This document shows positions 18,762 through 28,100 of a stretch of 64,000 bases of DNA, one piece after another. The DNA is from Endotrypanum monterogeii (lineage: Eukaryota > Euglenozoa > Kinetoplastea > Trypanosomatida > Trypanosomatidae), in NCBI GenBank assembly GCA_000333855.2, contig CM007341.1, forward strand, positions 1 through 64,000, given 5' to 3'. A program made the position numbers and the translations under genes. Position 1 is the stretch's first letter, and every line of letters begins with the position of its first letter. The notes beneath the pieces were generated by a model. The model ran no database searches, was not told the DNA's origin, and was given only the letters and a program-made list of their open reading frames with translations.

Positions 18762-20040
18762 AAGCGGTGTAGAGAGGAAGAACTGCTGTGTAGTCCTTAG
18801 TTGAGGTGATTATATATATCATGGAGCGGGTTTGTTCACGTTTCACACTCCTATTTTCAGGGGCGTTTTGATATCGGCACAAATATGCCTCTCTGCCAGA
18901 TGTATTGAGTCTTCGGACATTTTCAAAACTTCTGTTCCTTGTGGTTGTGCGGTCTGTGGCGCAGTGGAGCTGCAAGTGGGCACGCATTCCTTTCGATCAT
19001 ATTCCTGCGAGGATGAATCATGTGCAAGTGATGTTGAAAGGACGCAACGGCAAAAAAAAAAGCGAAACGATGACCTCCCCATCCACGCCTCTATAGGTAT
19101 GTTTCTGTGCACGGGGGGGGGGTTGCATCTAAGAGTGAGCTGCAGCTTTTTCCGCCTTCGATCCTCTACGTATATTCTTGTATTGCCCTCATCCCCATTT
19201 GATATGTTACCATCCACCCGCTGGCGAAGTTGTCAGCCTAATTGATGTCGCTGTGAGACGTGTGTGATCACTTACCAGTACAGCTCTCTCTGAGTATGGG
19301 TGAGATATGTCAAAGAGCAAGGTAAAATGACCACCTTTGTTTGTTCGAAACGCGAGTACACGTCTCCTCGATAGTCAATACTGATGCTCCGCATATTGGT
19401 GTCTGTGTGTGTGTGTGTGTGTGCGTGCTGTAAGGGTATTAGCTCATTATTTTTGTCTTTCCCTGTGAATGTATACCTATTCCAGTTTTACTGGTACCCC
19501 TCTTGGGTAAACGAACCTTCATATTGCTGCAGCATTCATTACAGCTCTCTTTTTATTTTATTTTACCAGCCCTATTGTCCAATACCTTTCCACATTGAAC
19601 GCCGACAGTGAGTTGGCAGGGGCGTTTTTGCGTGCCAGATCGAGAATTTTCCCCTCTTTGTGTGTGTGGCCTTGGACTCATTGTTGTGCTGCAGACCTTT
19701 CAAGTGTGTACTTGGCTCTCGTGTCGCTTCGCCCCTTACGTCCCTCAGTGCACATTTCCCCCTCCCCCCCCCCCGCACACACACAAAGAGAACTCTCCAC
19801 CGAATTGCAATGCACAGTTACGTGACGGTATGTGAAGCGGCGGGTGCATGAAAGAGAAAGTACATGCATATCCCGACGGTCTCATATTTTGCGCATTTCA
19901 TATGCGCTGTCAAAAGAGTTGGCCGAATGGTGGCGTTACTTGTTGTACGTTTTTTTTTTTTGTGAATGTGTGCTTGTGTGTGTGTGCATATATACTGCTG
20001 TACCGTACATCCGTCCTTCGGCCGTACAGCAGATCGGACG
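18762..20040. other. Intergenic region, microsatellites
   Basis: No gene seen. Contains G9 near 19106-19114, a GT run near 19403-19423, a C-run near 19764-19774, T12 near 19951-19962 and GT/CA stretches. Open frames of up to 137 codons show no domain and are rich in translated simple repeats. Confidence 0.5.
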
Positions 20041-20089
20041 AAATCTTTAGCGGTGTCGGCTCTCCTGTTGCTACGGGCGCCGTGTCAGC
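20041..20089 (+). repeat. 49-bp copy of transporter coding sequence at a gap edge (assembly artefact)
   Basis: Bases 20041-20089 are identical to 17752-17800 inside the transporter gene and stop exactly where the run of N begins. A coding fragment ending at a gap is typical of a mis-extended contig end, not of a real insertion. Confidence 0.9.
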
Positions 20090-20109
20090 NNNNNNNNNNN
20101 NNNNNNNNN
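20090..20109. other. Sequence gap (20 N)
   Basis: Twenty undetermined bases. The true length is unknown. The right edge resumes in a TA microsatellite, which probably broke the assembly. Confidence 0.99.
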
Positions 20110-20906
20110 ATATATATATACAGTTGGAAGGGAGCTATGACATTGAATATTCGAAAGGGGAAGGCTTGTGATCATTTTCACAGGTCCAGCGGATTACATT
20201 ACGTGCAGTTGTCATGCGTTTCATTACCCTTACCCTTATCGTCTGCACACTTCCTGCCACAATTATATGCAGATAAGTGGACTCGTCTTCTTGCTCTCTC
20301 TGTTATTCTTTCTGTGCATTGTGGTATAACTTATATATTTCTCCCATTCAAAGAAAACTCATTTCCACCCTTTTATCTTCGACTGGGAAGAAAAAGGACG
20401 GGAAGTGCATCGCTTGGGTTGTCACTGTCTCGCCCTATACAGCGCGTTAAATCCACCCCTCTTCATCCATGGCGACTGGAGTATACTTGGAATGGAAAAA
20501 AAGGGCGGCACGTCGTGTAGTGTACGCTAACACCGCAAGCCACTCTGAAACGGCAGCTTTCTCCCTTTTCTCTTTCACCCGCTTATTGCTGTGAGTCGTA
20601 TATGTCACTCCTCCTTCCCTACCTCCTTGCCCGCTGCTGCCCTTTGATCTAGTTTTTTTTTCCCCCTCCTACTCTTCCACAATCTCCGGTGTGTGGTACT
20701 GACCGCGTCCTACGTATGTACCGCTCTTCTTTTGTCTTGGGAATTGAGTGAAGGGACTGGGGTAGAGGGAGAGGGTACGCCGCTCGCCGGGAAGTCTTCT
20801 ATTGCTACCCTTTGGCACCCTTACTTTTCTCTATACACACACATGTATTTGCATATGCATATATATGTACTATCATAGAGGCGTCTGACCTTTCACCGTA
20901 GTAGAC
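20110..20906. other. Intergenic region right of the gap
   Basis: No gene seen. Begins in a short TA run. It is pyrimidine-rich at 20640-20690 and again before 20900, where CCTTTCACCGTAG gives a likely acceptor AG for the next gene. Confidence 0.45.
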
Positions 20907-21425
20907 ATGAGCGTCAAGGGCAGCCACTGGAGGACGGCCAGGCCTCGCGTCCATCTCATAATCATTATTTTGTTCATGGTTACCGACCTCATCAACTTGC
21001 TCTGCTACATCATGTACATTTCGCCGTCCCGAACTCTCTACCGCTTTCACCTCTCCAACGCTTACGTTTTTTTTACTTGCATCGGTCTTGTCGTCTTCGG
21101 AGGAGTGAGTGCGCCGCTTATATACTGGCCATATATGCATGGGAGCGAACTGTCCTCAGTGTCGCGACGTAACGCGTTACACTTGGGCGTTTCGATTTCT
21201 TTTCTTCTTCACGAATTTCCAATGGCATTGCTCGAATTATGGCTGGTCACCACGTTCGGCTGGTTGTATTACCTGCAGGTTCTTTCTCTGTTTCTCACCC
21301 TTCTTTGCTTTTCCATCGGCTTTTTCGTCACTTGGATAGGTTACACATGGAGACTAAGCAATATGTTGCAGCTCCGGTACGGCGAAGTGCCTCAAGTCGA
21401 CCAGACGACGGGGTTCTCCAGTTAG
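20907..21425 (+). CDS. Small polytopic membrane protein (unknown)
   Basis: 172 residues with four, perhaps five, hydrophobic segments: VHLIIIILFMVTDLINLLCY, AYVFFTCIGLVVFGGVSAPL, a weaker LGVSISFLLHEFPMALLELW, then YYLQVLSLFLTLLCFSIGFF. The N-terminus MSVKGSHWRTARPRV is basic and would lie on the cytosolic side. The C-terminal tail (RYGEVPQVDQTTGFSS) is short and polar. No transporter or enzyme motif is recognised. Length and layout are intact, with a normal acceptor just upstream, so it is probably a real conserved trypanosomatid gene. Confidence 0.7.
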   Translation: MSVKGSHWRTARPRVHLIIIILFMVTDLINLLCYIMYISPSRTLYRFHLSNAYVFFTCIGLVVFGGVSAPLIYWPYMHGSELSSVSRRNALHLGVSISFLLHEFPMALLELWLVTTFGWLYYLQVLSLFLTLLCFSIGFFVTWIGYTWRLSNMLQLRYGEVPQVDQTTGFSS

Positions 21426-22514
21426 GTCAAATGAGCGATAACAGGCCAAAACCATATTTGAAGAGGTGCGAGTGCGCATCGCGACGCTCAGTGAGCGGGG
21501 AAGCCCAATCATTCCACGAAGGTTGTTCTTTCCTCCAAAAACAGTGTACATCATCTTACCTCATTTTTTATATTTATCCCCTCCTCCGTTCTTCGGGAGT
21601 TGGTGGCCCGAATATGTTAACTTTTTTTTTCCGCCACATGCTTCGTTTTACTGTAGATTTTTCTTCGGTACAGGCATTTTTTCTCCTGCTATTATCACTG
21701 TCGCCTCCCTCGTGTGTGTGTGTGAGGGGGGGGGGAGCACCCATTGGGTTCACGAGCAGGAAGACTACTCTGTGCTTTTGGCATCATTCTTTCAAAACCC
21801 TCCCACGAATGATGTTTGTATGCGTGGGCGTATGTGCACCGCAATTCATTGTGCACATCATTGATTCGCCGCTTCACTAATAAAAGAAATCAACAGATAG
21901 GCGCCAGGGGTAAAGGCAGATCTTGCCTCTCCAGACCTATGAAAAGAAACTCAGCGCAATAAGAGCAATGTTGCGTTCCGTCCCAGCATCGTCACAGCAA
22001 TCTACTTTTGACACCTTTGAGTTGTTTTGGTGTCGTTTGGCGTGGACCCCTCTATTTTGTGCCCTAATCGTGGTTGTGTTCTATGTTACCAGAAGGTTTC
22101 TTTTTGTTTGGCGCTTCGCTTCTCACTCTGTCACTATCCCGTCCCATCGCGTCTTCATGGTTGCACACATGGGGTTTCATCTGTTAATCTACATATGAAT
22201 ATTGCAACAACAACATATATACATATATATATATATATATATTAATGTTGTTTATCGGGATGCATACACATTACATTTTTTGGTGCTGCACGAGTGTAGT
22301 AGCGTCACTGCGCAGAAAGCAGTGCCGACGCCTTTATTTTCTCGTTCCTGTTTCTCAAAATAGCGTAGCAGCAACTGCTGCTGCAGCTGCTGCTACTGTC
22401 GCTGCCGCCGCCGCTCTAGTAGCAAGTAACTGCCCAGCCGCCCCGAGTGCATCTTACCGCTGCAAAAGTACCACAACGCAGCCTTTTCACGTCTGCTTTC
22501 GATCTGTAAGCGCA
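21426..22514. other. Intergenic region with TA repeat and alanine-codon run
   Basis: T9 near 21623-21631, G9 near 21727-21735, and a TA run at about 22212-22242. A GCT/GCN trinucleotide run at 22373-22415 would encode poly-Ala in the frame of the next gene, but it lies downstream of a pyrimidine tract and AG (about 22333-22364) and before the chosen ATG, so it is probably leader. A 77-codon frame from ATG 21968 with one hydrophobic segment (FCALIVVVFYV) is a weak small-gene candidate. Confidence 0.45.
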
Positions 22515-22970
22515 ATGTTACGCTGTAGTTGGATTTGCTTTCCGAAGGCGGGATGCGAAGAAATCACGCGGAGGGCACGTCGTGTCGTGCTCAAGCCGCA
22601 GGAGTATTTTGCGCAGCACCGCATGCAGGTCTGGCAGATGCGCTTCAAAGAAATGGGTCCTCCCTTTTCTCGCGTGTGGGTGGCGCTTGGGGGAAAAATG
22701 CGCCGCCGTCGCATTGGCCGGCAGATCGATGTGAAAGATATGCGCTACTACTGGCGACCGATCGAGCCGCAGTACCAGCGCTTGTACATGTCACGCCTCC
22801 GTAACAAGGACCATTCAAACAAGCATGTGCAGCCGATGCGCCTGCGAGCGACCAACATCGACATCGGGCACGCCTCCTCGTTGAAGGAATGGGAACGTGC
22901 TAGCGACCGCAAGTACGGCGCCGCCCTCGCCCCCCCCAAGATGCGCGACTTCGAGTTCCGCGTTTTTTGA
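22515..22970 (+). CDS. Small basic protein, possible mitochondrial ribosome-associated protein
   Basis: 151 residues, strongly basic (GGKMRRRRIGRQ; YMSRLRNKDHSNKH) with many aromatic residues and no hydrophobic segment. The N-terminus MLRCSWICFPKAGCEEITRR could serve as a mitochondrial import signal. Size and composition are those of small mitoribosomal or RNA-binding proteins, but no family is recognised. The frame is open 90 codons further up to ATG 22245, through a poly-Ala stretch. I prefer 22515 because the AG at about 22364, preceded by a pyrimidine tract, would make it the first ATG of the spliced mRNA. Confidence 0.65.
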   Translation: MLRCSWICFPKAGCEEITRRARRVVLKPQEYFAQHRMQVWQMRFKEMGPPFSRVWVALGGKMRRRRIGRQIDVKDMRYYWRPIEPQYQRLYMSRLRNKDHSNKHVQPMRLRATNIDIGHASSLKEWERASDRKYGAALAPPKMRDFEFRVF

Positions 22971-23308
22971 GGCTCTGGTGAGTCAGTTCAAGTCAATTCT
23001 TTCCTTGTATCGGTGGAGGCAGAGAGTGGGAGATCCAAACGAGGAGATGAAGAAGACGGGGCACACTTGATGCCGTTGTTGGCACTGGTGTCATTGCTTT
23101 GGTTGTGCTAAAATTGAGCGCTGTCGAAGCCTCTATCATCACACAGGATGCTGGCTGAGTGAGGTGCGCTCAGCGAGTTCTTCAAGATTGCTGTGGTGAT
23201 GTGTTCCCCTAAGTTCTGCTTAGACACACACACACTCACAGTTTCGGTATTGCGAGCAGTTCTGAACTTTATGTTTCTTTGAACAGTCCTCAAAAAAAAA
23301 GAAAACAT

Positions 23309-23342
<34 letters not shown>

Positions 23343-23757
23343 GCTCTCCCCTGTAGGGATTCTGTCGCTCTCTGCGCAGACATCGACGCAGATTATGCGG
23401 CCAACTTTTTTCTCTTCACCTCAGCTCTCTTTTCACACCTCCTTTTCACTTGTGGGGGCTCTCCACCGCGAGCTTATAACTAGGGCAGCGGAGTGAAGCA
23501 CACGGGAAAAAGAACGGTTTGGGCTTCCATGTGTTTCACTTGATGCTACGCTCCTTCTAACTTTACTGCACCTATATATATATATATATATATATAGGGA
23601 CCTTTCGTGAGGTGACGCGCTGTCCCTCGAACACGTTTGCAGTTGCGACTGGACTCACTGTTCCAACGCCGAAAACTGTTAACTGTTGTAGTGTTCATAC
23701 ACACAAGCCATAGGGTTTATTTCTCTTAACACAGAAGTTGAAGAGCTGATAGTTGTG
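22971..23757. other. Intergenic region with TA microsatellites
   Basis: No gene seen. TA runs at about 23309-23335 and 23573-23595. T-rich and pyrimidine-rich stretches near 23405-23450 and 23716-23729, the latter shortly before the next ATG. Confidence 0.5.
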
Positions 23758-24333
23758 ATGGAGAGTCCCCGCTCACGGTCTGTTCGCGAAGAGGCACGTG
23801 TCTTTCAGAGCACGCTCGACAAGCGCACTGTGACAACGACCGTTTTCGCTCAGCCTTCGCTTTATATGGGCCTGGCCAGCGCATTGGTGATGGTGTTGTC
23901 ACAGCGCTTCCCAGAGGAGTTATTGTCCCGCAAGTATCTCACTATGTCGTACCACGGCATACGTGCTCCGTCCCTTTTGTGTATTCCGTTCTGCGCTATT
24001 AGCGGAGCCTACTTCTCGGTCGCCAGCATTATCACCGCAGCACCCACACCGCTCACGGGTCACCTACTCGGGTACGGGGTCAGTTTAGGGGTGGGGCTCA
24101 CTATGTTGTTGTTGCGGCGAGTGTCGTGGTATTACCCTCTCCTGGGCTTCATGTATCTCTCCTTTGGTGGTTTCCACCACTACAACCAACTCATGGTGCA
24201 TGGGGACAACGCGCCCATCTTTCACTGGTCAGATTTTGGGGAGATATACCGAGACCGCAAAGCCCAACGTCTGGGTGAGATGCAGCGTAGGGAGGAGAAG
24301 TCTGTGGGGCACCAAGAAAGAACAATTGAATAA
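23758..24333 (+). CDS. Small membrane protein, about three TM segments (unknown)
   Basis: 191 residues. A polar N-terminus (MESPRSRSVREEARVFQ) precedes hydrophobic segments around SLYMGLASALVMVLSQRF, LLCIPFCAISGAYFSVASII and LLGYGVSLGVGLTMLLLRR, with a short fourth near YYPLLGFMYLSFGGF. The tail is charged (EIYRDRKAQRLGEMQRREEK). The H/W/Y-rich loop FHHYNQLMVHGDN lies after the last segment. No known transporter motif. A mitochondrial inner-membrane subunit is one possibility, from size and topology only. The ATG follows the pyrimidine stretch at 23716-23729. Confidence 0.65.
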   Translation: MESPRSRSVREEARVFQSTLDKRTVTTTVFAQPSLYMGLASALVMVLSQRFPEELLSRKYLTMSYHGIRAPSLLCIPFCAISGAYFSVASIITAAPTPLTGHLLGYGVSLGVGLTMLLLRRVSWYYPLLGFMYLSFGGFHHYNQLMVHGDNAPIFHWSDFGEIYRDRKAQRLGEMQRREEKSVGHQERTIE

Positions 24334-25144
24334 TATTGATCATATAGGTGGAAACAACTTTGAAGCCATTTCCGCATTCGGGCCTATTGTACTGTTGCCT
24401 CGTTCGTATGGGCACACAATCGCTGTCCTACTACGCCGACGTGAGCTCTAGGGAATATCACCGTCGTTCATGGCATGTTTTTTTTTTTTTGCGCACTTGT
24501 CAAGGGCCATGTTTCCATGGGCAGCACAGTGGTAACCAGAATAAAAGTTCCGCTTGGGGTGGTGCCTCTTTTGTCACCTGGTGCCCGAGCACTCGGGTCA
24601 TAGAAGGAGTACAGGTGCTGTGAAGATTACTCTAGGGCACATGCAGGCATCTCGAGTACGTGAAGCCAAGTCTCCACCCAAGCACAACAAGCATGGCGGT
24701 GCAAGAGCACTGGACAGGTGGGTAAAGGTCAGAATAGTCCATCCCACTCCCTTTGTGTTATTGTTTGTGCATGAGAGATAATTTTTTTTTCTGATATTTT
24801 TGCGCATATGCTTCCTCGTCTCCCATCTTTTATTCTCCACTACTTCTGTCTCTCCCATCTACCCTCTGCAAGTGTATTTAGGGACATCGGCAGGTGACTC
24901 GATTTTTTTCTCCGTGAAGGGATCGGAGCACTGGAGCTCACAAGCGCGGACGGTCACCACTTGGTAGTGCGCAAAAGGGATACACCAGCGAAAAATTTAC
25001 GTCCATCTTTTCGAAGGTTTTTCCTCTTCAGCTTTTTTTCGTTTGAGAGATTGTTTGTGTACACGCACAACGTGGCGGTCGTACACATTATCATATGCAC
25101 ACACACATAGGTAGACATATACAGTGATAGTACTTTCGGTAGCC
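24334..25144. other. Intergenic region
   Basis: No gene seen. T12 near 24479-24490, T9 near 24782-24790, pyrimidine-rich 24805-24865, and T7 near 25034-25040 followed by AG before the calpain-like gene. A CA stretch lies near 25098-25107. Confidence 0.45.
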
Positions 25145-28100
25145 ATGCCCTCCAATGCAGAGCTTTACTTATACTACTGTCGGCGCTCCGGGTGCCACCC
25201 AAATAGTGCCCTGAAGCGCTACCTCGACGACACAGCTGACAGCCCGCTTGAGGTTTTGGACGTCTCGACAAACTATGTGGGACTGCGCGGGCTTATTCCC
25301 GTTCTGGACCTGGTCAAGAACACCAAGACAGTGCATACTTTGGATTTGAGCAACAACACGATGGAACTGGAACATGTAGAACATCTAGCTTATTGTCTTG
25401 CCCTTCACCCAAGGATGCGGACCGTGCGACTGTGCAACAGCGGGTTGCATGACGGTCATGTTGACGCCCTACTTCAGCTCTTGACGGAAAATGCCTCTAT
25501 CGAGCTGGTATCAGTAGACGGATGCAACGTGACGGCGGCTTCCGTGAGGGCCATCGCGCAGGCACTGGAAAAGAGCAAATTGGTGCGAGCACGCCGCCGC
25601 AAAGAAGAGGAGGAACACAACGCCTACCTGAAAAGCCGTACACCCCGCGCACATCTCTCCTTCCAGGCGCGCCTCACTGATCACGTACCGGCTGCAGAGT
25701 CCGGCGGCTACATCCATTACGCTACGTGGTGGAAGAACCCTCAGTACATAGTGAAGGTTTCTCGCTCATCACCTGTGACGTTTGTCCTGGAATGCACAAA
25801 TACCGAGGCTGCCAATCAAGTGGGCATGGTGCTGATGCGTCACGATGGTGTGCACCGCGTTGTTCAGATCCTCAGCGACACACTTGTTGCCGAGAGTACC
25901 ATCGAGGACGAGCGCTGTGTCATGGGGGTCAACCTAAGTGCTGATGAATTGTACGTTGTTATGCCCTTTTCCTTCAACCCGGGCCGCGCTCTCGACTTCT
26001 CTCTGGTCGCCACTCTTCGCAACGATACCATATCACAGGAGGAAGGCTGGATCACGGTAGAGCGAATCGACGCACGTTATGACTGGTGCATACGGTCAGT
26101 AGACACGGCATGGTCAATCCACAATGCTGGCGGAGGTCCTGACTGCTCCTCGTGGCGGCGAAACGATATGTATCATCTCACATGTCCGAAAACCACTAGG
26201 GAACTGGGGAAGGGGGGTTCAGGATCGCCTTTCGTGGCCACGGTGCATGTCTTGCTCATGAAAGAGGCTGATCCTTATGAAAACGATAGTCGGGAAATAG
26301 GGCTGCATGTTGTGGGCTACGATATATGCAATCCAACCGCGCCGCCGCTAGTCTGTAGTCCTGATCTTGTGCGCGCGTCTCACAGTCACCAGAAAAAGAC
26401 GTTTATTTCGTTCGAGTTCAGCATGCCTGTCGCAGAGCTCGATGTGTTTCTTGTCCCAAGTACAGCAGAGCCTGGGCAAACGGGCACTTACAGCATCACA
26501 GTCTTCAGCTCGGTCGAGGTCGATTTCACGCTTTCATCATTTCCCCATGGGTGGCGCTATCGCTGCGTGAATGGCCAGTGGGATGCCGACTGCTGCGGCG
26601 GGTGTCGTCAGCAGTACCCCTCGTGGAAGAATAATCCGGCCATCGAGGTGTTTGTGGAAGAAGCTGCCAAGGTGCTCGTGGCGTGCCTTCAGTTGCGCTC
26701 TGTGGATTCAGCGACAGCAGCAGGGCTCGTGGAACATGTCAACACTGCGGGAAGGGGTATGATGCGTCCGTTGACCGAAGGGGCACTCTGGGATGTGCAT
26801 CGCAGGGTAGAACTGGAGGAATATTGTCAACTTCACCGTAGCGCGAAGCCAGAATTTTGCGTCAGCGTGGTGAACAGCATCCCACCGTGGTACTCGGATG
26901 TGGCCGCCTCCTCACTGTCTGATAAGTCGGCGGTGGTGGTGGCTGATGGTGTTCTGCAGTCCGTTTTCGTCGTTCCGATGCTCCGCCACGCAGGTGAGAC
27001 GGCTGCATATACATTGGAACTGTTTTCCCCTTTTCCGTTTGTCGTTTGCGGAGAAACACAATCGCTTGCGATGCGAGAGCGGCAGGCGCAGCTGTCCTCA
27101 TACTCTGATGAGAACCAACGGCGAGCTGCAGAGCGGAAAGCTCAACGACAAATGTATCTCAACTCTGCCGACATTCCTGCCCTGTGCGAACAAAGGCAAG
27201 AAATACTAGACAAGTTCGAGGCGACTGAAGTACCGTTTATTGACCGCGATTTTACGCGTGGCACATCCTCCTTGTTCCTGGACCCGGCTAGTGACCCGCC
27301 ACCGAAATTTCCTGCGGTGACGGAATGGAAGCGGGCATCGGAGCTAAAGGCGTCAACGCGCACGTATGATGGCGGTGTGGTCTACACGAGCCCTCCATGG
27401 CCCTACGGTCCCCGACACTGGTTCGCCTCTGTACTGAACGCAGTGGCAGCGAAGCCAGGATGGCTGTCTCGTATTTTTGTGGGCTACTTCGAGGAGGCTG
27501 GGTTCGCGCAATTCGCTTTCTACAAGCAGGATGGGTGGGTTGGCGTGACTGTGGACGATTACCTGCTCGTGGACAACACAAACGTACTTGTTTACGGCCA
27601 CAGCGCTGCTGTCGGTGACGCATTCTTTCCGCTGGCTGAAAAAGCGTACGCAAAACTCCACCGGTGCTACGAGGCATTGGAGCCGAAGGTCTGCCCCCAG
27701 CAGTCGCTGCTGGAGCTGCTGCAACAGGGACTCGTCGACGTCTCAGGAGGGCATTCCTACACGACGCGTGTACGACCGGTTGACGGCTCCGAACTGCCAG
27801 CGAAGGAGCGGGAGGCGCTGTGGAGCCAGCTCAAGACTGCTGTGGGCCAGTCAATACTGTGTAGTTTGTTCTTGGACAGCACCGCCCCCGGTGGGCGGGA
27901 GCGCTCTCACGTCGGCTTGCTGGCAGATCGCCTCTACGGTGTGGTGGATGCCCGTTTTGTGGAGAATAAGCGGATGGTAAAAGTACGAAATTTCGACTCG
28001 CGCGACAATGCCGACACAACGTGGCGGGGGAGGTGGTCGAGCAAGAGCCCGCTCTGGTCCAATACCCTGCTTGAGGTGCTTCAGTACCGCCCTGAGGAGA

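Noticed and set aside
22373..22415. GCT/GCA trinucleotide run as an interesting repeat expansion
   Set aside because: Short, imperfect and typical of trypanosomatid untranslated sequence.
22245..22514. Poly-alanine N-terminal extension of the small basic protein
   Set aside because: It lies partly upstream of the likely splice acceptor near 22364 and is simple GCN repeat. Kept as leader, though not excluded.
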